This document shows positions 1 to 7,887 of a stretch of 64,000 nucleotides of DNA, piece after piece; within the stretch, counting starts at the first letter, position 1, and each line of letters starts with the position of its first letter. A program made the translations under genes and the position numbers. The stretch spans positions 372,001 to 436,000 of the forward strand of contig NZ_JAIOUO010000004.1 in assembly GCF_019931195.1 (NCBI RefSeq), given 5' to 3'. The stretch is from Marinobacter sp. F4216. GTDB taxonomy: Bacteria > Pseudomonadota > Gammaproteobacteria > Pseudomonadales > Oleiphilaceae. The notes under the pieces are model-generated. The model searched no databases and had not been told where the DNA came from. It saw nothing but the letters and a program-made list of their open reading frames with translations.

Positions 1-33
1 CGCTGCGAAGACGCCGGTAATTGGTACGATCAT
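1..33 (-). CDS. MAPEG-like membrane protein, N-terminal fragment
   Basis: Only the first 11 codons are in the window; they read MIVPITGVFAA and run off the left edge. The start ATG lies three bases after the stop of the GlsB-like gene, and an AAGGGC ribosome-binding stretch is inside that gene's end, so the two are probably co-translated. The peptide resembles the start of MAPEG/YecN-type membrane proteins, but 11 residues are weak evidence. Confidence 0.4.
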   Translation of the reverse strand, partial: MIVPITGVFAA

Positions 34-35
34 TG

Positions 36-278
36 TCAGCCCTTTTTGATTTTATTGACAATGGCCAGCAGGATGATGGCCCCCACCGTCGCCGTCACCA
101 GCTCGCCAACGGCGCCCTGCGCCGCCAGTCCCAGCAAACGAAACACAAAGCCGCCAATAAACGAGCCAACAATACCGATACCCACATTGGCCAGTACACC
201 GAAACCCCGGCCCTTCATGATCAGGCCCGCCAACCAGCCGGCCACACCACCGATAATCAGAAACAGAATCAGATTCAT
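36..278 (-). CDS. GlsB/YeaQ/YmgE family stress-response membrane protein
   Basis: A small, glycine-rich inner-membrane protein of 80 residues. Three hydrophobic stretches are visible (about residues 2-18, 24-46 and 55-74), with the family pattern GGVAGWLAG near the N-terminus and NVGIGIVGSFIGG in the second segment. The ATG at 278 was chosen over an upstream ATG at 302 because a GGGAGAG stretch lies just ahead of it and family members begin with the hydrophobic helix. The family is linked to general or envelope stress; its molecular activity is unknown. It is followed closely by the MAPEG-like fragment on the same strand. Confidence 0.85.
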   Translation of the reverse strand: MNLILFLIIGGVAGWLAGLIMKGRGFGVLANVGIGIVGSFIGGFVFRLLGLAAQGAVGELVTATVGAIILLAIVNKIKKG

Positions 279-363
279 CTTGGGTCTCTCCCTGAAAGTC
301 ATTGAACGAGGCGTTCAGACAGGCAAAGACTGCCCGGTTTGCCGGGGGGCTTCAAGCGGTTTG

Positions 364-1080
364 TCAGGGCTTGGCGTTCTTGTCGAGGTCGGCGATGGCC
401 TCAGCCATCAGGCGATGACATTTATTCATCAACTCGGGAAGGTTGCTGGTGTTTAACTCGCTGGTCTCAATCGGCGGCAGAATGCGAACCGGAACGGTTT
501 CCCTTCGACCGGTCCAACCGATGGTTTTGTCCTCGTAGTGGGCGGCGCAAATCATGGTAATGGGCGCGCCCGAGGCGATGGCGGCGTGGAAGGCCCCCTT
601 CTTGAAAGGCAGCAGACCCCGGCCCTTGCTGCGGGTTCCTTCCGGGAACACCCAGAAGCTCTTGCGGTCACGAGCGATTGCCTCACTGGTGGTTTTCATC
701 AGTGCAACGGCCTTGTGGGAACGTGAGCGGTTCAGAATCACATTGCCTCCGAGCCAGAAGACCTGACCGAAAAACGGTATCCAAACCAGCGACGATTTAC
801 CCGCAACCACCCCACGTTTGGGCAGAAGGTCTGCCAGTACGAACAGGTCATCGTTGTGCTGATGGTTGGCGATGACCACCGTCGGGCGATCGGTTGGCAT
901 GTTTTCCATGCCTTGCAGCGGGCGTTCCATGCCCAGAATCCAGCGGCCGAAGCGCGCGACCGTGCGCCCCAGCAAACGGTTATTATCTGGATTGAACGGC
1001 CGGGCAAGGTATGGAATCAGCGCAAAAAAACAGATAATCGGGACACTTAACCACGCCAGTAATTTTCGAATAATACCCAT
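364..1080 (-). CDS. plsC: 1-acyl-sn-glycerol-3-phosphate acyltransferase family protein (PlsC-like)
   Basis: A 238-residue membrane-associated lysophospholipid acyltransferase of the PlsC family, which transfers an acyl chain to lysophosphatidate in phospholipid synthesis. The N-terminus has a membrane segment (about residues 8-27). The catalytic H-x4-D motif is H73 to D78 within NHQHNDD, and the FPEGTR substrate motif is at 145-150. Length is normal for the family. It lies downstream of the sortase gene on the same strand, about 46 bases away, with no obvious functional link. Genomes of this type carry several PlsC paralogs, so the exact substrate is not certain. Confidence 0.85.
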   Translation of the reverse strand: MGIIRKLLAWLSVPIICFFALIPYLARPFNPDNNRLLGRTVARFGRWILGMERPLQGMENMPTDRPTVVIANHQHNDDLFVLADLLPKRGVVAGKSSLVWIPFFGQVFWLGGNVILNRSRSHKAVALMKTTSEAIARDRKSFWVFPEGTRSKGRGLLPFKKGAFHAAIASGAPITMICAAHYEDKTIGWTGRRETVPVRILPPIETSELNTSNLPELMNKCHRLMAEAIADLDKNAKP

Positions 1081-1126
1081 TCAAACCGCTCTTACAAAAA
1101 TTTTGGTGCACAAGTGTACGCCATAG

Positions 1127-1750
1127 CTAGAGCCCGGCAACAGTATCAATTGGTAACAGATTACTCGGGGGCGAATCCGTGCCAGTGGTCTCCTCGTGAT
1201 GGGATGCGCGGGCCTCCACCACGTATCGCAGAGGGCCACCGGCGGTCATCCCGTCAAACGGGTAACAGGTCACCAGAATCAGGCTGTTGCGGGCAAGCTG
1301 TCCGGTATTCAAACGATGTTTTCGACTGTCGATCACCCGACTGGAAATCACCCGGTAATACCGCCAGCGCCCGTCACGGCTCTGCAGCTGCACAAGGTGC
1401 CCGGGTTCCAGTTGCTGCAGTGGCTTGAAATGCGTGTCCCGATGGCCAGCAATCACCACCGGCCCGGAGCCGTTCTGATAACCGTAGAACCAACCCGGCC
1501 CAAACGCCAGACTCTCGCCATCACTGCCAGACAGCACAATCATGGACTGCGCCTGCTCCGGCAGGATTAACCGGGCCACCGGCCAGGTATCCGCCCAGGG
1601 CCAGGGGCGCACATCGGTTTGTCTCGCCTGGCTTTCTGCCCAGGCCATGGTGAGCAGTTCCTGAGCCACAAGCGCCTTCAGGGGCACCCAGAGCCCCGCC
1701 ATCAGTAATCCCGATGACAGAACAAACAGCGTCAGCCACACCCGCTTCAT
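1127..1750 (-). CDS. class GN sortase
   Basis: A 207-residue Gram-negative sortase. An N-terminal membrane anchor covers about residues 5-28. The sortase catalytic triad is visible: H103 in AGHRDTHF, C162 in LVTCYPF, and R175 in PLRYVVEA. Sortases cleave an LPxTG-like signal in a secreted protein and transfer it to an amino acceptor. The gene overlaps the end of the upstream VIT/VWA target gene by a few bases, so enzyme and substrate are translationally coupled. With the divergent regulator pair this matches the known one-enzyme, one-target sortase locus of marine proteobacteria. The acceptor in a Gram-negative envelope is unknown. Confidence 0.9.
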   Translation of the reverse strand: MKRVWLTLFVLSSGLLMAGLWVPLKALVAQELLTMAWAESQARQTDVRPWPWADTWPVARLILPEQAQSMIVLSGSDGESLAFGPGWFYGYQNGSGPVVIAGHRDTHFKPLQQLEPGHLVQLQSRDGRWRYYRVISSRVIDSRKHRLNTGQLARNSLILVTCYPFDGMTAGGPLRYVVEARASHHEETTGTDSPPSNLLPIDTVAGL

Positions 1751-3858
1751 TGTTCCGCCCTCCCCCGTAACCAGGCGAACACCAGCGCCAGCGTTCCACC
1801 GATCAGCCCCAGCAAGGTAAACAGGGGCCAGCCCGTAGCGGTCTGGGGGTAACGCAACATCCCTGGCTGTGTGCCGGCTGGCAACAGGGTCGGCACAGGG
1901 TCGGTGGAGAGCGTCGCGCCGGAGGGGCGGACCGGCTGCCGGTCGACGGCAACGAAGGCGGTGTAGGGCGACAGCACACCATGGTCCATTGAGACCCGGG
2001 TGATGCGCTCTCTTTCCGGTTCCACACCCGCCAGATGCGCGCTATCGAGCAGGTACCCGATTTTCTCCCTGGCCCACAGTCGCTGAATGCCGTCCGATCT
2101 GCTGGCCTGCTGCAAATCAATTACCTGCTCCCACTGTCGACCTCCGGGCACGCGGCCAGAGATCCTCATTTCACCCGCCGGAGCCTGGCCCCGGATCACC
2201 TGCACGAGGGGCTCCCCGAGGTACAGGTCCCCCGGGCGATCAGGAAAGCTCTCAACAGACGAAGCCTGCGAGGGCCATCGAACCTGCAGATCCGTCAGCA
2301 CCGGGGCTTCCATGGCGGCAAACAGCCTCTGCAGTGGCTTGCTCACATCGGTCGGGTCCGCAATGGCGGTGTATTGTCCACGCCCCCAGCGGGCCGCCTC
2401 GCGCATGAAGTGCATGTTGGGCGCGGAGCCAATACCCACGGTAAACAGACGCTGATCACCCAGGGACCGGCGGATCTGGGCAAACAACGCCGCCTCGTTG
2501 CCCACCGCACCATCGGTCACGAAGACCACCTGCCGAACCCGCTCGCCCGTTTCGTCCACGGACCCACCTGAGCCCTGCAGCGCCATACGCAACGCCGACG
2601 CCATTTCCGTACCGCCGTCAGCGTACAGGCCATCCACGTAACGCCGTGCCCGGGCCAGGTTCTGTCCGGTGGCCGCCTGTGGTTGCATGAAGAGCGAATG
2701 GGCCTGGTTGTTGAAGTGAATGACATTAAACCGATCATCCGGGCTCAACGTGGACAGGCCCCACTGCATGGCCGCCTTGGCCTGACGTAAAGGCGCGCCC
2801 GCCATGGAGCCGGAGGTATCGATCACGAACACCAGGTCCCGGGGCAGGCGGGCCGACTGCGATGCACCGGGCACCACCATCGCCATCAGAAAATCCTCGT
2901 CCAGCCAGCGCTGGTGGAAAACAGCCACCTTTGGTTCCTTGCCCGCCATGGCCTGCCAGCGCACCACCAGGTCCCGATCCATCACAATCGCCTCCTGCTC
3001 CGGCTGGACCTCCACCCGCGAACCATCCGTCCGGGTGCTCAGCCGGTGTGTCGGGCTGTCTACCGAGGCCAGTGGCATCCCGGCATCGATACGCAGTACC
3101 AGCGAGGCCCGGTGGCTGTCCGGGGCGACGTCGCTGGTGCGAACGGTAAACGGACTGATGTCATGAGCATCCGGCACCTGGGTGGTGGCGGGCGCCCAAC
3201 CACCCTCCGGCAACGTCGCCATGACCGGCTGCCCGGGCATGTAGCGAGGCGTCAGTGTGGTCGGTACACGAAGTTCGAAAACACCGGCCTGGTAGTCGAC
3301 TTGCTGCTGGTAGCGCAACTCCACGGTGATACCTTCACCCGGGGGAATATTGGCGACCCGCGCGGTAAACAGATTGGGCCGCTGCTGTTCCAGGTTGGCG
3401 GCTTGCTGGCCTGCTGCTTTGGCTGTTTCATAACGTTGCCGGGCCTGGGCTTTGGGCTGGATGTCGCCCTCGATGGTTCGCTCAGCGACCGTCATGGTCA
3501 GGCCGTGGACGCTGGCGTTTTCCGGCAAGGGAAACACAAATACCCCTTCCTGCCAGTCATCGCTGGTATTGAGAAAACGGCGAGTCAGCCGTGTGGACGC
3601 CATCAGCCCGCTGACCTGAATATCGAAGTCGCTGTCCAGGGTCAGCGCTGGCGTCTGCCACTGGCCTTTCTGGTCAACAAAGTACAGCTCGCCTCCGCTC
3701 GTCATCGGTGCCTGGCTGGCTTCCGCATAGAGCGGGTGAACGAACAACATGAGAGAAAACGCCAACCAGAGACCGAGCCCCTCGGCGATGCGTCGCAGCA
3801 TGCCCCGGGAACCCGGCACAGCCGCCGAAGAACGTGTAAGCCGTTCCGATGCCATCAT
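1747..3858 (-). CDS. marine proteobacterial sortase target protein (VIT + VWA)
   Basis: A surface or periplasmic protein of 703 residues. After a signal peptide (about 22-45) comes a VIT domain (about 55-190) and a von Willebrand A domain whose metal site DTSGSM is at about 347-352. The C-terminus has the sorting arrangement: a PQTATG motif about 33 residues from the end, a hydrophobic helix, and a basic tail RGRAEQ. The motif reads YPQTA rather than canonical LPxTG. The start at 3858 (ATG ATG) is preceded by AAAGGAA at good spacing; an upstream ATG at 3915 is less likely. It matches the family of single sortase targets found beside class GN sortases. Its ligand is unknown. Confidence 0.9.
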   Translation of the reverse strand: MMASERLTRSSAAVPGSRGMLRRIAEGLGLWLAFSLMLFVHPLYAEASQAPMTSGGELYFVDQKGQWQTPALTLDSDFDIQVSGLMASTRLTRRFLNTSDDWQEGVFVFPLPENASVHGLTMTVAERTIEGDIQPKAQARQRYETAKAAGQQAANLEQQRPNLFTARVANIPPGEGITVELRYQQQVDYQAGVFELRVPTTLTPRYMPGQPVMATLPEGGWAPATTQVPDAHDISPFTVRTSDVAPDSHRASLVLRIDAGMPLASVDSPTHRLSTRTDGSRVEVQPEQEAIVMDRDLVVRWQAMAGKEPKVAVFHQRWLDEDFLMAMVVPGASQSARLPRDLVFVIDTSGSMAGAPLRQAKAAMQWGLSTLSPDDRFNVIHFNNQAHSLFMQPQAATGQNLARARRYVDGLYADGGTEMASALRMALQGSGGSVDETGERVRQVVFVTDGAVGNEAALFAQIRRSLGDQRLFTVGIGSAPNMHFMREAARWGRGQYTAIADPTDVSKPLQRLFAAMEAPVLTDLQVRWPSQASSVESFPDRPGDLYLGEPLVQVIRGQAPAGEMRISGRVPGGRQWEQVIDLQQASRSDGIQRLWAREKIGYLLDSAHLAGVEPERERITRVSMDHGVLSPYTAFVAVDRQPVRPSGATLSTDPVPTLLPAGTQPGMLRYPQTATGWPLFTLLGLIGGTLALVFAWLRGRAEQ

Positions 3859-4048
3859 GACCGTTTCCTTTTTCTGCACTGATGAATGGATGTACTTCCA
3901 TCTCATCAGCCGCAAAGGTCACGACCATGACCAAAGCGGGCATTCCGGGGGCCAATCGTGATCAATTGTGGCAATGCCAACCCGATTCTTGTGCTCAGCG
4001 TCCGCCGTGTTTAAATAGGAACCTGGGTAGTTAGGGAGTGTTAAGGCC

Positions 4049-4750
4049 ATGAAAAAACACATTGTTCTGGTGGAAGACGAACCGGCCATCCGGGACAACT
4101 ACCGGGTGGCGCTGGAGCGCCGGGGGTACCGGGTGTCTGCCCATGGCGACCGGCCCGCTGCCTGGCAGGTGTTACGCCAGGAACTGCCGGATCTGGCCAT
4201 CATTGATGTGGGCCTGGGGGACGAGCCTGAGGGAGGCTTCAGCCTGTGCCAGGAACTCCGGGGCCTTTCCCAAACCCTGCCGATCATTTTCCTGACTGCC
4301 CGGGACAGCGACATCGACTCGGTGCACGGCCTTCGACTGGGGGCCGACGACTACGTCACCAAGGACATGAGCATGGAGCACCTGCTGGCCAGGGTCACCG
4401 CCCTGCTCCGACGGGCCGATGCCTGGGCCGAAGCGCTCCAGAAAACCGAAGAAGTGATTCAGCGGGGCCGCCTGTCACTGAATGTCGACCGGATGACCGT
4501 CGACTGGGACAACCAGCCCATAGACCTGACCGTCACCGAATTCTGGATGCTGCATTCGCTGGTCCAGCACCCCGGCCATGTGCGCAGCCGCGACCAGCTG
4601 ATGGATGCCGCCAATACGGTACTGGACGACAACACCGTCACCTCCCATATCAAACGCATCCGCAAGAAATTCATCCAGGCCGATGCCGCGTTCGATGGCA
4701 TTCAAACGGCGTATGGCATGGGTTACCGGTGGAACGCCCATGAGGCCTGA
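4049..4750 (+). CDS. pdsR: dedicated sortase system response regulator (OmpR type)
   Basis: A 233-residue response regulator: receiver domain (about 3-120) with acidic pair E9/D10 and phospho-acceptor D53, then an OmpR/PhoB winged-helix DNA-binding domain (about 135-230). It stands back to back with the sortase target gene (190-base divergent region) and is followed after three bases by its kinase. This arrangement is that of the proteobacterial dedicated sortase system, so the sortase locus is the likely target. No operator was identified in the divergent region. Confidence 0.85.
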   Translation: MKKHIVLVEDEPAIRDNYRVALERRGYRVSAHGDRPAAWQVLRQELPDLAIIDVGLGDEPEGGFSLCQELRGLSQTLPIIFLTARDSDIDSVHGLRLGADDYVTKDMSMEHLLARVTALLRRADAWAEALQKTEEVIQRGRLSLNVDRMTVDWDNQPIDLTVTEFWMLHSLVQHPGHVRSRDQLMDAANTVLDDNTVTSHIKRIRKKFIQADAAFDGIQTAYGMGYRWNAHEA

Positions 4751-4753
4751 GTC

Positions 4754-6784
4754 TTGAACCTCAAGCGCCAGCTGCTGGTCACCAGCCTGCTGATGCTGCT
4801 GATTCCCTGGGCAGGGATTCAGTTTGTCCTGGAGCTGGACCAGGCCCTTCGGGAGCAGGCCCGGGAGCAGTTACACATTCAGGCGGGTCGGCTGGCCAGC
4901 CTGAGCGGGGACGCACTGATCGGGCAAGCACCGGTGACCGGTGACCAGCCGGCTCTCTATGTCTCTCCCGTGCAACGCTCACTGAATCCCGATGGCTACG
5001 CCGACGACTGGCCGGGCTATGAAGAGGGAGAGACCGATCAGCCCTGGCAAACAACCACGGACCAGACCGATCCACAGGCCCCGGGACTTCGCTGGCAGGC
5101 GGCCGCCAACGGCCGAGATCTGTACCTGATCATAGGAATCACCAACCGCCAACCCCGGCTGTTCGATCCCGGTAACCCCAACGCCCCCCATGATGGCCTG
5201 ATGCTCTGGGTTCAGGAACCGACCACCACCGTGGATGGTGATCCATCCCGCCGAAGCTGGCTGATACGGATCAGTGCACCCGGAAAATTCTCCGCCCTGA
5301 CCGGTCGCAAATACGACCAGACCGATTACTTTGTCGCCGGAAGCTGGCAGCCCGTACCGGCTGGCTGGCAACTGGAAATCCAGATGCCAAAGCCGGATGC
5401 CGGCGCCCGGATGGGGTTTGCGGTGGTCGACAACCAGAAAACGCCGGTTCCCGGTCTGTCCACCTCCCTGGATCCCTTGCCCGTTCTGGTTGCGCCCGAG
5501 CAGGGATTGCAACGACTGCTGGCGACGCAGCTTAATCCGGGTCAACGAATCCGGGTGCTCGAGCCCGCTGGCTGGGTTACTGCCAGCGCCCAGCAAGCGA
5601 CCGAACAACAGCCGCCTGAGTTCGACCAACTCGGCCCGCTGCAGATTGTCGAGCAGATCAGCCTGAACGCCCTGCGAGCCCTGATCCGGCGGTTCCAACC
5701 TGAACCATCCCCCGCGGCAGACGACTCCCACCGAATCCCGCCAGAATCCCTGCCTGCCGACGGGCTGACCCAAACCGGCGACGGGCAGCTCTGGCTGCAA
5801 GCAAGGGCGGAGGTATTTGGCGGCAGGACACTGGTTCTGGAACAGTCGCTGGACCAGCTATTGACCCTGTCAGGCTCTGCGCTGGGGTCGGTGCTGGCTC
5901 GCAGTTTACTGGTCATCAGCGGTCTGACCCTGGTGTTGCTGGGTTACGCCAGCTGGCTGTCCTGGCGCATCAGTCGGCTACAAAAGGCCGTCAGTGCCTG
6001 CGTGGATCACGACGGCAGGATCAGCGGAACCCTGCCCAGCGCCAGTGCCACGGACGAACTCGGCCAGCTCCAGAATCACTTCGCCCAGATGGTCGAGCGG
6101 TTGCAGGGTTACACCGGCTATCTGGAAAGCTTCTCGCGGCGCTTGTCCCACGAACTGAAAACACCGGTGGCCATCGTGCGCACCTCCGTGGACAACCTCG
6201 AGCATACCGAGCCCTCCGAGGACCAGCGCGCCTACCTGAACCGGATCAGCCAGGCCACCGGCAGGCTCAGCCATATCCTGCAATCCATGAGCGAAGCCTC
6301 GCGTCTGGAACAGAGCTTTGACCGGGCCGAACACGAACCTTTCGACCTGGCACAGGTGATTGCCGAAACAGCCAGGGCTTACCAGGCCATGGACAGCGCT
6401 CACCAGATCACCTACCAGGGACCGCCCGCCGGCTGCGATATGCAGGGCTCGCCCGAGTTACTGGTTCAGATGCTGGACAAGCTGGTGGACAACGCCCGGG
6501 ATTTCACCCCGCCACAGGGACAGATTGAAATCCGCCTGAACCCCGACGAGGGCAGGAAGGTTTTCGAACTCAGCGTGTACAACGAAGGTTCGTCCCTGCC
6601 CGAGGACTTGTCCGGCGACATCTTCAGCCCCTTCGTGTCGGTGCGAAGCGACTCCCAGGAAGGCCACCTGGGTCAGGGGTTGCTGATCGTCCAGCTAATC
6701 GCAGAGCATCACGGGGGCCGGGTTGACGCAGAAAACGTGGATGGGGGCGTTTTGTTCCGGGTGATCCTGCCGGCGCATGCGTGA
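4754..6784 (+). CDS. pdsS: dedicated sortase system histidine kinase
   Basis: A 676-residue membrane histidine kinase, partner of the preceding regulator. It has an N-terminal membrane helix (about 8-25), a large periplasmic sensor region (about 30-380) that looks like a beta-rich carbohydrate-binding-like domain, a second helix (about 383-405), HAMP, the H-box SHELKTP with H466, and an ATPase domain with LVDNARDF and GQGLLIVQ. The likely start is TTG at 4754, three bases after the regulator stop, which fits translational coupling. What it senses is unknown; the position next to sortase and target suggests an envelope signal. Confidence 0.85.
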   Translation: MNLKRQLLVTSLLMLLIPWAGIQFVLELDQALREQAREQLHIQAGRLASLSGDALIGQAPVTGDQPALYVSPVQRSLNPDGYADDWPGYEEGETDQPWQTTTDQTDPQAPGLRWQAAANGRDLYLIIGITNRQPRLFDPGNPNAPHDGLMLWVQEPTTTVDGDPSRRSWLIRISAPGKFSALTGRKYDQTDYFVAGSWQPVPAGWQLEIQMPKPDAGARMGFAVVDNQKTPVPGLSTSLDPLPVLVAPEQGLQRLLATQLNPGQRIRVLEPAGWVTASAQQATEQQPPEFDQLGPLQIVEQISLNALRALIRRFQPEPSPAADDSHRIPPESLPADGLTQTGDGQLWLQARAEVFGGRTLVLEQSLDQLLTLSGSALGSVLARSLLVISGLTLVLLGYASWLSWRISRLQKAVSACVDHDGRISGTLPSASATDELGQLQNHFAQMVERLQGYTGYLESFSRRLSHELKTPVAIVRTSVDNLEHTEPSEDQRAYLNRISQATGRLSHILQSMSEASRLEQSFDRAEHEPFDLAQVIAETARAYQAMDSAHQITYQGPPAGCDMQGSPELLVQMLDKLVDNARDFTPPQGQIEIRLNPDEGRKVFELSVYNEGSSLPEDLSGDIFSPFVSVRSDSQEGHLGQGLLIVQLIAEHHGGRVDAENVDGGVLFRVILPAHA

Positions 6785-6914
6785 GAGGCTCGCTCGGGCA
6801 GGAATATGCTGGCCGCCTTGCTCAATTTGCCCAACTAATTCAACAAAAGCGGACATTCGTGACTCTTAATTTTGAGCCGTTTTTACCCCGGCTTTGACGA
6901 TTGAAAAACCCCTT

Positions 6915-7118
6915 TTAATCGTTCAGCAGCCGGTCAAATGGACTCACTGTTCCGGCTCGCCGATCACCGATGATGTGGGTATAAATTTCCGTTGTTCGGA
7001 TGTCGTTGAAGAGGATGAACTGGCGAACCCAAAAGAGATAGGTCTTTTCCGTTCTATAGCTGTATTGCCGAGTCCTGATTTCCCGGCGGATGGACTCCAG
7101 GAATGGTGATTTCGACAC
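6915..7118 (-). pseudogene. intI: integron integrase IntI, internally deleted
   Basis: A 67-codon in-frame remnant of a roughly 320-residue integron tyrosine recombinase. The N-terminal 38 residues are the start of the SAM-like core-binding domain (KSPFLESIRRE, TEKTYLFWVRQF). The last 29 are the extreme C-terminus, including the catalytic-tyrosine segment RTTEIYTH. Everything between, including the catalytic Arg/His boxes and the integron-specific patch, is missing. The GTG start at 7118 has GGAGGG five bases upstream. A longer reading frame to 7220 exists but lacks that signal. It cannot be an active recombinase. Confidence 0.9.
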
Positions 7119-7142
7119 CGTTGCCCTCCATGGCTCCTGATG

Positions 7143-7158
7143 CTGTATGGATGTACAG
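7143..7158. promoter_or_regulatory. LexA box upstream of intI
   Basis: CTGTATGGATGTACAG fits the gammaproteobacterial LexA operator (CTGT-N8-ACAG) exactly. It sits 25-40 bases upstream of the intI start, just downstream of a possible minus-strand promoter (TTGCGA, 18 bases, TGTAAC). Integron integrases are commonly SOS-repressed this way; the site has outlived the enzyme here. Confidence 0.8.
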
Positions 7159-7464
7159 TTACAATGAATTTCCTCCGTTTTTCGCAAGTTTCTTGCGGTT
7201 TTATTTGCAGAGCCATGCACGCTTTCCCCGAGAGCATTCCTATAGTTGATTGTTTTTAAACGAATAAAAATTACAGTGTCCGGTTTTTAACTTGCAGTAG
7301 TGTGCACGTTTTGCCCGATACACATTTTTTGCAGGACAGCGCGCCGGAAAATTCGTGCTGGTGTTCTTCTATCTCTATGAATTAGATTGGGAATTGGCGC
7401 TGTGAACCAGGTTTGGGCGGGACGCTGGCGTTACGGTTTAATGCGAATTCAAACTAATAGGCTG
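7159..7464. other. attI / cassette promoter region of the integron
   Basis: About 300 bases without a gene between the intI control region and the first cassette. It is AT-rich (7245-7280 especially) and ends at the attI-cassette junction GTTAAAG at 7464. The cassette promoter is expected here, but I see no -35/-10 pair good enough to name. Confidence 0.6.
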
Positions 7465-7487
7465 TTAAAGGCTAAAGGGAGTTTTCG

Positions 7488-7760
7488 GTGAGCAAGGAAG
7501 ACCTATCCCCAGAAGACCAAGCCTACTACAAGCGGCTTGAGTTCAAGCCGTTACGAGTATTGCTGTATCTGCTGGCAGTAGTTTATTTGGTGTTTGTTTA
7601 TGCGGTCGGTGGTTCCCAATTCAGTGGAGCCTTTTTCAGTGGCGTGGTCGGAACCTTTGTTCTGATTCAGGGTATCGATCTCTCTCATAGACGACTGATC
7701 GTCATTGGCGGATTCCTGACAGTTGTGAGCGCCTTCCAAACAATATTGTCGGTGCTGTAG
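7488..7760 (+). CDS. cassette 1: small hypothetical membrane protein
   Basis: A 90-residue protein not recognised as a named family. A charged, acidic N-terminus (residues 1-20) is followed by three hydrophobic stretches (about 24-40, 46-62 and 70-88), so it is probably an inner-membrane protein. The start is GTG at 7488 with AAGGGAG six bases upstream. It is the only gene of a 405-base cassette (7465-7869) and is read away from attI, as expected for a first cassette driven by the integron promoter. No function can be assigned. Confidence 0.75.
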   Translation: MSKEDLSPEDQAYYKRLEFKPLRVLLYLLAVVYLVFVYAVGGSQFSGAFFSGVVGTFVLIQGIDLSHRRLIVIGGFLTVVSAFQTILSVL

Positions 7761-7787
7761 CGACTATCTAGCGCCCATTGCAAAAGC

Positions 7788-7875
7788 CTTTAACAAGCAG
7801 TTGTAGTACGTTTCGGGCCTGGTGGCCCTGCACCGGACGCCCTTATCAGGGCGCCGCTAAACAAAAGCGTTAAAT
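7788..7875 (+). repeat. attC site of cassette 1
   Basis: An 88-base imperfect inverted repeat with CTTTAAC at the left and GTTAAAT at the right, containing the pairing arms GGGCCTGGTGGCCC and GGACGCC/GGGCGCC. It is closely similar to the attC of cassette 3. Confidence 0.9.
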
Positions 7876-7887
7876 AATAAAGAGACT

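Noticed and set aside
2914..3882. 322-codon plus-strand frame inside the sortase target gene
   Set aside because: Antisense shadow of the VIT/VWA protein; no domain features.
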